Shown here piece by piece: positions 52,652 to 62,015 of a DNA stretch of 64,000 nt. Origin of the DNA: Rhizobium sp. G21 (GTDB lineage Bacteria > Pseudomonadota > Alphaproteobacteria > Rhizobiales > Rhizobiaceae); contig NZ_JACFXW010000001.1 of NCBI RefSeq assembly GCF_014158035.1, positions 1,922,001 to 1,986,000 on the forward strand. The letters run 5' to 3'. Made by a program: the position numbers and the translations under genes. The stretch's first letter is position 1. Each line of letters begins with the position of its first letter. The notes under the pieces are model-generated. The model did not search any database. It saw nothing but the letters and a program-made list of their open reading frames with translations, and was not told the DNA's origin.

Positions 52652-52813
52652 TCATGGCGCGGGATTGGTGCGGGCGGCCGGGATTTCGATCACCGCCGGC
52701 CGTTCGCGCGGCTCCACCAGATAAGCGAGCGAAAACAGGATGGCGTAGACGAACCCGATGAGAATGGCGCACCAATAAAGAAATCTGAAAAGGGTGGGCA
52801 TGGGCCTCGACAT
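52652..52813 (-). CDS. Small membrane protein between xerD and aroK
   Basis: 53-residue protein, MSRPMPTLFRFLYWCAIL at the N terminus, with one strongly hydrophobic helix (about 9-33) and a proline-rich tail VEPRERPAVIEIPA. High third-position GC and the tight fit between xerD (10 bp) and aroK support a real gene; small one-helix proteins at this place are common in rhizobia. Function unknown. It is divergent from aroK. Confidence 0.6.
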   Translation of the reverse strand: MSRPMPTLFRFLYWCAILIGFVYAILFSLAYLVEPRERPAVIEIPAARTNPAP

Positions 52814-52978
52814 CCGGCGGACTTGCAGACAGACCGCGAAACTAGTTCCCCAACTCTTTACAGAGTCCTTCGAAATTGAGCAAATCCCGGAGGTCCTTCC
52901 CGCCGCCGCTTGACGCAAGCGCGAGTTTTTCCGATAGGAACCAAAGATGATGACGGCCGCGGCCGGGGAAAGGGTCAG

Positions 52979-53575
52979 ATGGACGTGTTCAGCCACGCCG
53001 GCGACGACAGCGCCGAACGCGCACGCCGGGCGCTCGGCAAGCGCAATCTCGTTCTCGTCGGGCTGATGGGGGCGGGAAAATCGGCGATCGGCAAGATCGT
53101 CGCCCATGAACTCGCCATCCCCTTCGTCGATTCCGACCATGAGATCGAGCGCGTTTCGCGCATGACCATCTCCGAACTTTTCGCAGCCTATGGCGAACCG
53201 GAATTCCGCAAGCTCGAAAGCCGGGTGATCCGGCGGCTGCTCCGCACCGGCCCGCGCGTGCTGTCGACCGGCGGCGGCGCCTTCATGACGGCGGAGACTC
53301 GCGACGCCATTCGCCACAACGGGTTGTCGCTCTGGCTCGACGCCGATCTCGAAACGCTGTGGGAGCGGGTGAGCAAGCGCGACACCCGGCCGCTGCTGCG
53401 CACCGAAAATCCCAAGAAGACGCTCGAAGACCTGATGATCGCCCGTTACCCGACCTATGCCGAGGCGCATCTGAAGGTAAAATCGCGCGACGTAAAGAAA
53501 GAACAGGTGGCGGACGAGGTGATCGCGGCGATCGCCGGAACCCTTCCTGAGCCCGAGAATGGAAAAGACCCATGA
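52979..53575 (+). CDS. aroK: Shikimate kinase
   Basis: Phosphorylates shikimate in the aromatic amino acid pathway. The 198-residue protein has the P-loop GLMGAGKSAIG, the shikimate-binding FVDSDHEIE and FRKLESRVI segments, and STGGGAF. The ATG at 52979 (AAAGGG site) gives a normal length; the frame is open back to 52910. The stop overlaps the aroB start as ATGA. Confidence 0.95.
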   Translation: MDVFSHAGDDSAERARRALGKRNLVLVGLMGAGKSAIGKIVAHELAIPFVDSDHEIERVSRMTISELFAAYGEPEFRKLESRVIRRLLRTGPRVLSTGGGAFMTAETRDAIRHNGLSLWLDADLETLWERVSKRDTRPLLRTENPKKTLEDLMIARYPTYAEAHLKVKSRDVKKEQVADEVIAAIAGTLPEPENGKDP

Positions 53576-54690
53576 GCATTGAGGCCGCCCGCACCGTCCA
53601 TGTCGATCTCGGCGACCGCGCCTACGACATTCTGATCGGGCCCGGCCTGATCGCCAAGGCGGGGGACGCCATCGCCAGCCGCCTCAAGGGCAAGCGCATG
53701 GCGGTGATCACCGACGAGCATGTCGGCGCGATCTATCTCGGCCCCCTGACCGAGAGCCTCGCGGCTCAGGGCATCACAGTGCATCCGCTGACCCTGCCCG
53801 CCGGCGAGAAGACCAAGAGCTATGAACATCTGATGGCGGTGACCGATCACGTGCTCGACGCCAAGATCGAACGCAACGACGCGGTGATCGCGCTGGGCGG
53901 CGGCGTGATCGGCGATCTCACCGGCTTTGCGGCCGGCATCGTGCGCCGCGGAACCCGCTTCATCCAGATCCCGACCTCGCTGCTGGCTCAGGTCGATTCC
54001 TCCGTCGGCGGCAAGACCGGCATCAATGCCCGCCAGGGCAAGAACCTCATCGGCGTCTTCCACCAGCCCGATCTCGTGCTGGCCGACAGCGACACGCTGA
54101 CGACGCTCTCGCCGCGGGAATTCCGCGCCGGCTATGCCGAAGTCGCCAAATACGGCCTGATCGACAAGCCCGATTTCTTCGAATGGCTGGAGAACAACTG
54201 GCGCGACGTCTTTGCCGGCGGCGACGCCCGCATCCAGGCCATCGCCGTGTCCTGCCAGGCCAAGGCGGATGTCGTGGCCGCGGACGAGCGGGAAAACGGC
54301 CTGCGCGCGCTGCTCAATCTCGGCCACACGTTCGGCCATGCGCTGGAAGCCGCCACCGCTTACGATTCCGCCCGGCTGGTGCATGGCGAAGGCGTGTCGA
54401 TCGGCATGGTGCTCGCCCATCAGTTCTCGGCGCGCATGAATCTGGCGAGCCCCGATCTCGCGACCCGCGTCGAAGCGCATCTCAGGGCGGTCGGCCTGCC
54501 GACGCGCATGGACGAAATCCCCGGCGAACTGCCGCCGGCGGAAGCGCTGCTGGAGGCCATCACCCAGGATAAGAAGGTCAAGGGCGGCAAGCTCACCTTC
54601 ATCCTGACCCGGGGCCTGGGCGAAAGCTTCGTCGCCGACGACGTGCCGGCCTCCGAAGTCCTGTCGTTTCTCCGGGAAAAGCGAGGCTGA
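53572..54690 (+). CDS. aroB: 3-dehydroquinate synthase
   Basis: Second step of the shikimate pathway; a 372-residue NAD- and metal-dependent enzyme. Clear motifs are ALGGGVIGDLTGFAAG, SSVGGKTGINA and the metal-binding NLGHTFGHALE and VHGEGVSIGM. Translationally coupled to aroK, the usual alphaproteobacterial arrangement. Confidence 0.97.
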   Translation: MSIEAARTVHVDLGDRAYDILIGPGLIAKAGDAIASRLKGKRMAVITDEHVGAIYLGPLTESLAAQGITVHPLTLPAGEKTKSYEHLMAVTDHVLDAKIERNDAVIALGGGVIGDLTGFAAGIVRRGTRFIQIPTSLLAQVDSSVGGKTGINARQGKNLIGVFHQPDLVLADSDTLTTLSPREFRAGYAEVAKYGLIDKPDFFEWLENNWRDVFAGGDARIQAIAVSCQAKADVVAADERENGLRALLNLGHTFGHALEAATAYDSARLVHGEGVSIGMVLAHQFSARMNLASPDLATRVEAHLRAVGLPTRMDEIPGELPPAEALLEAITQDKKVKGGKLTFILTRGLGESFVADDVPASEVLSFLREKRG

Positions 54691-54693
54691 GCC

Positions 54694-55560
54694 ATGCGCG
54701 AGACCGGCCTCTGGCGACGTCTCTGGCTGTCCCTGATCGGGCGGCCCGACCCTGTCACAGAGGCCGAACGCCATGACGACAGCGCTCCCGCGCCGCAGAA
54801 TGGGCGCAACGGCGCGCAAAACGGCCGCGAGAAACCGCAGGGCTGGGCCGAACTCGACGAACGCGAAATCGCCGACATCCTCATCCACCGCACCCGGATG
54901 AAGGCGCTCAACGCCGACGATCCGCCCGAGGTCAATATAAGGGCGATCCTCGACAGCCCCTTCACCCGCATGCCGGTGTGGCGCGGCTCGATCGACAACA
55001 TCATCGGCGTCTTGCATTCCAAAGACCTGCTCAGGGCGCTCGCCGAACCCGGCGCGACCGCCGAGACGCTCGACATCGTCAAGATCGCCGACAAGCCGTG
55101 GTTCGTGCCCGAAACCACCAGCCTGCGCGACCAGCTCGGCGCTTTCCTCAAGCGCAACACGCATTTCGCCATCGTCGTCGACGAATATGGCGACATGCAG
55201 GGCATGGTCACCATGCAGGACATTCTCGAAGACGTGCTCGGCGACATGACCGACGATCGCGACATCGGCCTACAAGGCGTCCGCAAGGAGGCCGACGGCT
55301 CCATCGTCGTCGACGGCGCCGTCACCGTCCGCGATCTCAACCGCGCCATGGGCTGGAGCCTGCCCGACAGCGAGGCCACCACCATCGCCGGCCTCGTCAT
55401 CCACGAGTCCCGCTCCATTCCTGACGAACGTCAGGCCTTCACCTTTCACGGCAAGCGCTTTATCGTGATGAAGCGGTTGAAGAACCGCGTCACCCGCCTG
55501 CGCATCCGTCCCGCCGAGGCAGTTGCGACCGCCAAGACCAAGCGCGCGACGCAGCCTTGA
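54694..55560 (+). CDS. CBS-pair/CorC_HlyC domain protein lacking the DUF21 membrane domain
   Basis: 288 residues. After a short polar N terminus come two CBS domains (about 65-190; IIGVLHSKDLLRAL, then IVVDEYGDMQGMVTMQDILE) and the CorC_HlyC domain (about 200-280). The sequence HRTRMKALNADDPPEV is like that of large hemolysin-family proteins, which in relatives at this aroB-linked position carry an N-terminal DUF21 (CNNM) transporter domain. Here no membrane helix is present. The start lies 3 bp after aroB. It might be a natural short form, like E. coli CorC, or the result of a deletion. Confidence 0.8.
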   Translation: MRETGLWRRLWLSLIGRPDPVTEAERHDDSAPAPQNGRNGAQNGREKPQGWAELDEREIADILIHRTRMKALNADDPPEVNIRAILDSPFTRMPVWRGSIDNIIGVLHSKDLLRALAEPGATAETLDIVKIADKPWFVPETTSLRDQLGAFLKRNTHFAIVVDEYGDMQGMVTMQDILEDVLGDMTDDRDIGLQGVRKEADGSIVVDGAVTVRDLNRAMGWSLPDSEATTIAGLVIHESRSIPDERQAFTFHGKRFIVMKRLKNRVTRLRIRPAEAVATAKTKRATQP

Positions 55561-55614
55561 TACAATCGATTGAAATGGCTAGTTTCCGGCCAGCATGAAC
55601 ACCGGGAGAAGACC

Positions 55615-57228
55615 GTGCACACTATCCTCGCCAAGTTGAAGGAAGCCGCCCAAGCCACGAAGGCCACCGATATCCGCGCCGCCTTCGCCGCCGATTCCGG
55701 TCGATTCGACGCCTATCACGCCTGGTTCGAAGATCTGCTGATGGATTATTCGAAGACGGCGGTGAACACCGAGATCATGGCGCTGCTCACCGAACTCGCC
55801 GCCGCCGCCGATGTCGCCGGCAAGCGCGAGGCGATGTTCAAGGGCGAGATCATCAACTTCACCGAAGGACGCGCCGTTCTCCACACCGCGCTGCGCAACC
55901 GCTCCAACGCGCCCGTGCTCGTCGACGGCCGGGATGTGATGGGCGACGTCAACGCGGTCATCGCCGCAATGGGCAAATTCGCCGAAGGCGTCCGCTCCGG
56001 CGCCATCACCGGCGCCACCGGCAAGAAGATCACCGATGTCGTCAATATCGGCATCGGCGGCTCCGACCTCGGCCCGGTGATGACGACGCTGGCGCTCGCG
56101 CCCTATCACGACGGCCCGCGCCTGCATTACGTCTCCAATATCGACGCGGCCCATATCGCCGACACGCTCAAGCTTCTCGATCCCGAGACCTCGCTGTTCA
56201 TCGTGGCGTCCAAGACCTTCACCACCATCGAGACGATGACGAATGCGCAGACGGCGCGCGCCTTCATCGCCAAGGCGCTCGGCGAAGGCGCGGTGCAGCA
56301 CCATTTCGCCGCCGTCTCGACCGCGCTCGACAAGGTCGCCGCCTTCGGCATCGATCCCAGCCGCGTGTTCGGCTTCTGGGATTGGGTCGGCGGCCGCTAT
56401 TCGATCTGGTCGGCCATCGGCCTGCCGCTGATGATCGCCATCAGCGAGAAGGCCTTCGGCGAATTCCTCGACGGCGCGCATGCGATGGACAACCACTTCC
56501 GCTCGGCGCCGCTCAACAGAAATATCCCGATGCTTCTCGGCCTTATCGGCTATTATCAGCGCAACGCGCTGGGCTACACGTCGCGCGCCGTCATTCCCTA
56601 TGACCAGCGCCTCAGCCGCTTTCCGGCCTATCTGCAGCAGCTCGACATGGAATCCAACGGCAAGGGCGTGACCATGGACGGCAGCCCGGTTGACGGCTCC
56701 TCCGGCCCCGTCGTCTGGGGCGAGCCGGGCACAAACGGCCAGCACGCTTTCTTCCAGCTCCTGCATCAGGGCACCGACACGATCCCGGTCGAATTCATGA
56801 TAGCCAAGACCGGCTTCGAGCCGGAGCTGCGCTATCAGCACGAACTTCTGATGTCGAATTGCTTGGCGCAATCGCAGGCGCTGCTGAAGGGCCGTACGCT
56901 GGAGGAAGCCAAGGCGCAGCTTTCCGGCATGGGCTGGGATCAGGCCAAGATCGACCATATCGCGCCGCATCGCGTCTTCACCGGCAACCGCCCGTCGATC
57001 ACCTTCGTCTATGACCGTCTGACGCCGTTCGCGCTCGGCCGCCTGATCGCGCTCTACGAGCATCGCGTCTTCGTCGAAGGCGTTCTGTTCGGCATCAACT
57101 CTTTCGACCAATGGGGCGTCGAACTCGGTAAGGAACTCGCGACCGGCCTTCTGCCCGTGGTGCAGGGCAAGAAGGGAACGGACGGACTCGATTCTTCGAC
57201 CGCCGGCCTCGTCGCCGCTCTGTCCTGA
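55615..57228 (+). CDS. pgi: Glucose-6-phosphate isomerase
   Basis: Interconverts glucose-6-phosphate and fructose-6-phosphate. 537 residues with the family motifs [37 protein letters not shown] and the catalytic His region [10 protein letters not shown]; the C-terminal lysine lies in [11 protein letters not shown]. Start is the GTG at 55615 with a GGGAG site; an upstream ATG in frame at 55570 region lacks similarity. A hairpin follows the stop. Confidence 0.96.
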   Translation: MHTILAKLKEAAQATKATDIRAAFAADSGRFDAYHAWFEDLLMDYSKTAVNTEIMALLTELAAAADVAGKREAMFKGEIINFTEGRAVLHTALRNRSNAPVLVDGRDVMGDVNAVIAAMGKFAEGVRSGAITGATGKKITDVVNIGIGGSDLGPVMTTLALAPYHDGPRLHYVSNIDAAHIADTLKLLDPETSLFIVASKTFTTIETMTNAQTARAFIAKALGEGAVQHHFAAVSTALDKVAAFGIDPSRVFGFWDWVGGRYSIWSAIGLPLMIAISEKAFGEFLDGAHAMDNHFRSAPLNRNIPMLLGLIGYYQRNALGYTSRAVIPYDQRLSRFPAYLQQLDMESNGKGVTMDGSPVDGSSGPVVWGEPGTNGQHAFFQLLHQGTDTIPVEFMIAKTGFEPELRYQHELLMSNCLAQSQALLKGRTLEEAKAQLSGMGWDQAKIDHIAPHRVFTGNRPSITFVYDRLTPFALGRLIALYEHRVFVEGVLFGINSFDQWGVELGKELATGLLPVVQGKKGTDGLDSSTAGLVAALS

Positions 57229-57238
57229 TTTTGAACCC

Positions 57239-57263
57239 GCGCGGGGGCCTATCGCTCCCGCGC
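57239..57263 (+). terminator. GC-rich hairpin after pgi
   Basis: GCGCGGGGGC (57239-57248) pairs with GCTCCCGCGC (57254-57263) with one mismatch and a CTATC loop, 10 bp after the pgi stop. Only a short T stretch follows, so efficiency is uncertain. Confidence 0.5.
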
Positions 57264-57280
57264 TTCTCCGGTGAGCGCCG

Positions 57281-58159
57281 ATGAATTGGGACGACATCCG
57301 CATCTTCCTCGCCGTCGCCCGAACCGGCCAGATTCTCGCCGCCTCACGGCGCCTCGGCCTCAATCACGCCACGCTGTCGCGGCGACTGACATCGCTGGAA
57401 GAGGCGCTGGAGACCCGGCTGTTCATCCGCCGCACCAATGGCTGTGAACTCACCGCCGAAGGCGAGACTTTCCTTCTGTCCGCCGAACGGATGGAAAACG
57501 AAATGCTGGAGGCGCAGGCCCGGCTCGGCCGCACCGACGCGGCAATCGCCGGCACGGTGCGCATCGGCGCGCCGGATGGGTTCGGCGTGTCCTTTCTCGC
57601 CCCGCGCATGGGCCGGCTGATCGAGCGGCATCCGGAACTGCGTATTCAGTTGGTGCCGGTGCCGCGCTCCTTTTCGCTCTCCAGCCGCGAGGCCGATATC
57701 GCGGTCACGCTCGAGCGACCGGAACAGGGCCGGCTCGTCTCCTCCAAGCTCACCGACTACACGCTGGGTCTCTACGCATCGCGCGGCTATATCGAGCGCT
57801 TCGGCATGCCCGTCGACGGCGAGGACCTCAAGTCGCACCGACGCATCGGCTATGTCGAGGACCTGATCTTCTCGCAATCGCTGAACTTCACCGGCGAAGT
57901 GATGCGCAACTGGTCGGCGGGCTTCGAGATCTCCTCGGCGATCGGCCAGACCGAGGCCGTCAGGGCCGGCGCAGGCGTCTGCATCCTTCATAATTACATC
58001 GCCCGCCAGCATGGAGATCTCGTTCGGGTGCTGCCTGACGTTTCAATCACCCGCAGCTACTGGACGATCTTTCATGAAAGCGTCCGCGATCTCGCCCGTG
58101 TCCGTATCGTCGCGGACTTTCTGCATGAGATCGTGCGCGAGGAAAAAGGCGCCTGGTGA
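57281..58159 (+). CDS. LysR family transcriptional regulator
   Basis: 292-residue LysR protein: helix-turn-helix at about 2-60 (WDDIRIFLAVARTGQILAA, LGLNHATLSRRL) and a substrate-binding domain opening TVRIGAPDGFGVSFLAPRM. The reading frame is intact. It stands between pgi and the channel gene on the same strand, with no divergent partner, so its target is not evident. The HTH type resembles the subgroup with a long W-D-D-x-R-x-F start. Confidence 0.9.
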   Translation: MNWDDIRIFLAVARTGQILAASRRLGLNHATLSRRLTSLEEALETRLFIRRTNGCELTAEGETFLLSAERMENEMLEAQARLGRTDAAIAGTVRIGAPDGFGVSFLAPRMGRLIERHPELRIQLVPVPRSFSLSSREADIAVTLERPEQGRLVSSKLTDYTLGLYASRGYIERFGMPVDGEDLKSHRRIGYVEDLIFSQSLNFTGEVMRNWSAGFEISSAIGQTEAVRAGAGVCILHNYIARQHGDLVRVLPDVSITRSYWTIFHESVRDLARVRIVADFLHEIVREEKGAW

Positions 58160-58307
58160 GGGTCATTCGGCGGTCGGCAGGCCATTAGCCGACGAATAAA
58201 CCACGCCTGTTAACCGTCATTTTTGGGTATGGTTTCAAAGTCTTGCGCTTTCGTCGGCGATAGTGCTGTAACGCCGGCGAAAGCCGCAGCGGTTCTCGGG
58301 GGCACGC

Positions 58308-60209
58308 GTGAAAAACAACGTCAAATTTACCAGCAAACTTCGCTATTGGTTCGACCAGACCATGGCGGCCGGCACAGGCGCGCTGATCGGCTGGCTCGGC
58401 ATCATCTCACTGGTCATCATCATGGTGTTCGGCGCGATCATCTCGCTGACCGGCCTCACCCAGGCGGACGGCGAGGCGCTGACTTTCGCCGAGGCCATGT
58501 GGGAGTCGCTGATGCGCACGCTGGACGCCGGCACGATGGGCGGCGACACCGGCTGGGTGTTCCGTTTCGTGATGCTGCTTGTCACGCTGGCCGGCATCTT
58601 CGTCGTCTCGACCCTCATCGGTATTTTGTCTTCCGGCATCGAAAGCAAGCTGGACGAGCTGCGCAAGGGCCGCTCGCAGGTGCTGGAAGAAGAGCACACG
58701 ATCATCCTCAACTGGTCGCCGTCGATCTTCGACGTGATCTCCGAACTCGTTATCGCCAATGAGAGCCGCCGCAATCCGCGCATCGTCATCATGGCCGATC
58801 GCGACAAGGTGGAGATGGAAGACGAAATCTCCGCCAAGATCGACGACCTCAAGAACACCAAGGTGATCTGCCGCTCGGGCGATCCCACCGATCTCACCGA
58901 TCTCGCGATCGTCAACCCCAATGCATCGCGCTCGATCGTCATCCTGTCTCCGGATGCCGCCGATCCCGATTCCAGCGTCATCAAGACCATTCTCGCCATC
59001 ACGCAAAATCCGCATCGCCGCACCGAGAAATACCGGGTCGCGGCTGAGATCCGCGACATCGACAATGCCGAACTCGGCGCGATCGTCGGCGGAGACGAAA
59101 CGCAACTGGTGCTGGCCGACGACCTGATCTCGCGCATCGTCGTTCACTCCAGCCGTCAGCCTGGCCTCAGCGCCGTCTACACCGAACTGCTCGATTTCGA
59201 CGGATCGGAAATCTATACGATCGACGCCGAACCGCTCGCCGGCCGCTTCTATGGCCAGGGTTGCCTGGCGTTCGAGACGTCGACCCTGATTGGTCTCGTC
59301 ACCGCCGACGGCAAGGTCGAGCTCAATCCGGCGAAAGACCGCAAGATCCTCCCGGACGAACGCCTGATCGTCATCGCCGAAGACGACGACGCCATCGAAG
59401 TCAAAGGCCTGCAGGGCGGCATCGACACGTCGATGTTCAACGCCGCCCGAACCGATGCGATCAAGCCCGAGCGCACGCTGCTTCTCGGTTGGAATCGCCG
59501 CGCGCCGTTGATCGCCACGGAACTGTCGCGCTTCGTGGCGCCCGGCTCGGTGCTGACGATCGTCGCCGATACGCCTGATCTCGCCGGCAAGACCGCGGGC
59601 ATTCGTCTCGCTTCCGACAATCTCACCCTCGACATTCGCCACGCCAATTCGTCCTCACGGGCTGTAATCCGCGCCCTCGATCCGCTGTCCTACGATCACA
59701 TTCTGGTGCTCGGCTACAACGAGGATCTCGATCCGCAGCCGGCCGACACGCGCACGCTGGTCACGCTGCTGCATCTGCGCCAGATCGCCGAGGAAGCCGG
59801 TCGCCGCTCCAGCGTCGTCTCCGAAATGATCGACGTGCGCAACCGCGAACTGGCCGAAGTCTCCAAGGCCGACGACTTCGTGGTCAGCAACAAGCTGGTC
59901 AGCTTGATGCTCGCGCAGGCGGCCGAGAACGAGTTCATGGCGCGCATTTTCGGCAGCCTGCTCGATGAAGAGGGCGCGGAACTCTATCTCCGCCCGGCGT
60001 CCAATTACGTGCAACCAGGCGCGACGGTGGATTTCTACCAGTTGACGCTGGCCGGCCTGATGCGCGGCGAGACCGTGATCGGCTATCGCCAGCGCGGCGT
60101 TGCCGCTGACGATCGCCGCCTTGGCGGCGTCAAGATCAATCCAGTCAAGACCCAGAAGGTGACGTTCTCCGAGGGCGATCAGGTGGTCGTGCTGGCCACC
60201 AACGGCTGA
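58308..60209 (+). CDS. CASTOR/POLLUX-like putative ion channel
   Basis: 633 residues. Two membrane helices are clear (about 24-47 and 84-110), followed by a long cytoplasmic part with two RCK-like nucleotide/ligand-binding regions (HTIILNWSPSIFDVISELV; TLLLGWNRRAPLIATELS). The stretch between and after helix 2 matches bacterial homologues of the plant CASTOR and POLLUX channels (GILSSGIESKLDELRKGRS). Such proteins are thought to be ligand-gated cation channels; the bacterial role is unknown. Start GTG 58308 has a strong G-rich site. Confidence 0.82.
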   Translation: MKNNVKFTSKLRYWFDQTMAAGTGALIGWLGIISLVIIMVFGAIISLTGLTQADGEALTFAEAMWESLMRTLDAGTMGGDTGWVFRFVMLLVTLAGIFVVSTLIGILSSGIESKLDELRKGRSQVLEEEHTIILNWSPSIFDVISELVIANESRRNPRIVIMADRDKVEMEDEISAKIDDLKNTKVICRSGDPTDLTDLAIVNPNASRSIVILSPDAADPDSSVIKTILAITQNPHRRTEKYRVAAEIRDIDNAELGAIVGGDETQLVLADDLISRIVVHSSRQPGLSAVYTELLDFDGSEIYTIDAEPLAGRFYGQGCLAFETSTLIGLVTADGKVELNPAKDRKILPDERLIVIAEDDDAIEVKGLQGGIDTSMFNAARTDAIKPERTLLLGWNRRAPLIATELSRFVAPGSVLTIVADTPDLAGKTAGIRLASDNLTLDIRHANSSSRAVIRALDPLSYDHILVLGYNEDLDPQPADTRTLVTLLHLRQIAEEAGRRSSVVSEMIDVRNRELAEVSKADDFVVSNKLVSLMLAQAAENEFMARIFGSLLDEEGAELYLRPASNYVQPGATVDFYQLTLAGLMRGETVIGYRQRGVAADDRRLGGVKINPVKTQKVTFSEGDQVVVLATNG

Positions 60210-60224
60210 CAGAGTGACATTTTT

Positions 60225-60262
60225 GCGGAGGGCGGCGTTTCTCGCCGCCTTCCGCCCTTTTC
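60225..60262 (+). terminator. Intrinsic terminator after the channel gene
   Basis: GCGGAGGGCGGCG (60225-60237) and CGCCGCCTTCCGC (60243-60255) form a 13-bp stem with one wobble pair and a TTTCT loop, followed by CCTTTT. Confidence 0.85.
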
Positions 60263-60318
60263 CGGACATCGGAAATAAGCCATAGCTTGCATGAAAAAGA
60301 ACCCTGCAAGGCTTGGCA

Positions 60319-61317
60319 ATGACAGCTTTCGATGTGCTCACGATCGGCAATGCGATCGTCGACATTCTCTCCCGCTGCGAAGAAGATTTTCTCGTCGACA
60401 ACGAGATCGCCAAAGGCGCGATGAATCTCATCGACGCCGAACGATCGGCGCTGCTCTATTCGCGCATGGGGCCGGCGATCGAAGCCTCGGGAGGCAGCGC
60501 CGGCGGCAACACCGCGTCGGGCGTCGCGAGCTTCGGCGGCAAGGCGGCCTATTTTGGCAAGACCTCGAAAGACAAGCTCGGCGAGATCTTCGCTCACGAC
60601 ATGAAGGCGCAGGGCGTGCATTTCGCCACCCCGCCGCTCGGCGGCACGCCGCCCACCGCGAGCTCGATGATCTTCATCACCCCCGACGGCGAACGCTCGA
60701 TGAACACCTATCTCGGCGCCTGCGTCGAACTGGGCGTCGAGGACGTCGAGCCGGAGGTGGTCGCCAAGTCCAAGGTCACCTATTTCGAAGGCTATCTCTG
60801 GGATCCGCCGCGCGCCAAGCAGGCGATCCGCGAATGCGCCCGCATCGCCCATGATAACGGCCGCGAAGTGTCGATGACGATGTCGGACAGTTTCTGCGTC
60901 GATCGCTGGCGCGACGAATTCCTCGACCTCATGCGCTCGAAGACCGTCGACATCGTCTTCGCCAATCGCGCCGAACTGCTGGCGCTCTACCAGACCTCGG
61001 ATTTCGACGGCGCGCTCGACATGATCGCTCGGGATTGCGACCTCGCCGCGGTGACGCTGAGCGAAGAAGGCTCGATCATCGTCGCCAAGGGCGAGCGCAT
61101 TCCGGTTGAGCCGCTGAAGGTGGACACGGTGGTGGATACGACCGGCGCGGGCGATCTCTATGCAGCGGGGTTCCTGTTCGGCTACACCAACGGTTTCGGC
61201 CTGCCGGATTGCGGTCGCCTGGGCAGCCTCGCCGCGGGCCTGGTGATCCAGCATATCGGACCGCGCGTGCAAAGCTCTCTGCGCCAGGCCGCGCTGGACG
61301 CCGGCTTTATTTTGTAA
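60319..61317 (+). CDS. Adenosine kinase (PfkB family)
   Basis: 332-residue PfkB sugar kinase. The pattern GNAIVDILSRCEEDFLV at the N terminus, SAGGNTASGVASFGG and DTTGAGDLYAAGFLFG with the catalytic Asp is that of adenosine kinases found in alphaproteobacteria, which recover adenosine (e.g. from SAM cycling). Another purine nucleoside or sugar is possible. Start ATG 60319. It overlaps the convergent SH3 gene by 11 bases. Confidence 0.87.
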   Translation: MTAFDVLTIGNAIVDILSRCEEDFLVDNEIAKGAMNLIDAERSALLYSRMGPAIEASGGSAGGNTASGVASFGGKAAYFGKTSKDKLGEIFAHDMKAQGVHFATPPLGGTPPTASSMIFITPDGERSMNTYLGACVELGVEDVEPEVVAKSKVTYFEGYLWDPPRAKQAIRECARIAHDNGREVSMTMSDSFCVDRWRDEFLDLMRSKTVDIVFANRAELLALYQTSDFDGALDMIARDCDLAAVTLSEEGSIIVAKGERIPVEPLKVDTVVDTTGAGDLYAAGFLFGYTNGFGLPDCGRLGSLAAGLVIQHIGPRVQSSLRQAALDAGFIL

Positions 61318-61849
61318 AGGCTTCGCCCGGATAGGCGCCCCAGATTTCGGCCTGGCTCACCCAGCCCTCGACGCCCTGGGCCTCGCCGTGGCACCATTGA
61401 CCATTGCATTCGTCGATCTTGATGACCACGCCCGGCTGCAGCCGGGCGACGACGCCGGCGCTCTCACGCGAATCGCCGCGCATGTTGACGAACACATCAG
61501 CGCCCTTGTTGCGCATCCAGGGGGCCGCGAGCGCGCTGCGGTCGCCCGACAGCAGAGAATGAAACACCCAACCTTCGGCGCCCTCGGCGTCGCGAATGCG
61601 CCGCCAATTGTCATATTCCTGGATCACCTCCACCGGCAGGCCCGACTTGGTGTAGAGCCAGGAGACCGCATAGTCCTGCCCCGGCCCGACGCGCAGATTG
61701 ACCTTCCTGGCCTTGAGCGACACGAAACGCGGCAATGGCAGGCCGGTCGACCCCTTGGCCGCCTGGGCGAACGCCTCCATCGGCGCCGCAAGACCGGCGG
61801 AGAGAGCGAGCAGGGCGACGATGAAAACTGCTGATTTGCGCTTTGTCAT
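61307..61849 (-). CDS. Exported SH3-domain protein
   Basis: 180 residues with a signal peptide (1-28, ending EAFAQA) and two bacterial SH3-like domains (SH3_4): one at about 45-105 (VNLRVGPGQDYAVSWLYTKSG) and one at about 110-172 (VFVNMRGDSRESAGVVARLQPG). Each holds the N-x-R-x-G-P/D pattern. Likely periplasmic and cell-wall-associated; specific partner unknown. Start ATG 61849 has a GGAG site; the frame is open further upstream. Confidence 0.85.
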   Translation of the reverse strand: MTKRKSAVFIVALLALSAGLAAPMEAFAQAAKGSTGLPLPRFVSLKARKVNLRVGPGQDYAVSWLYTKSGLPVEVIQEYDNWRRIRDAEGAEGWVFHSLLSGDRSALAAPWMRNKGADVFVNMRGDSRESAGVVARLQPGVVIKIDECNGQWCHGEAQGVEGWVSQAEIWGAYPGEAFTK

Positions 61850-62015
61850 ATGGACACTCCGGCCAGACCACTTGCCGGGGAAGAACAGGGCCGGACGCCG
61901 CCCTCGCAGAAGGAAGCGATTGTTTTCACAGGCGGGTCTGATTAAGACTATGCTTACCGCCGGGAGCATCGCCCAACTTGGTTAACGGGCCGTCAACAGG
62001 ATCGCGGAAGCTCGC

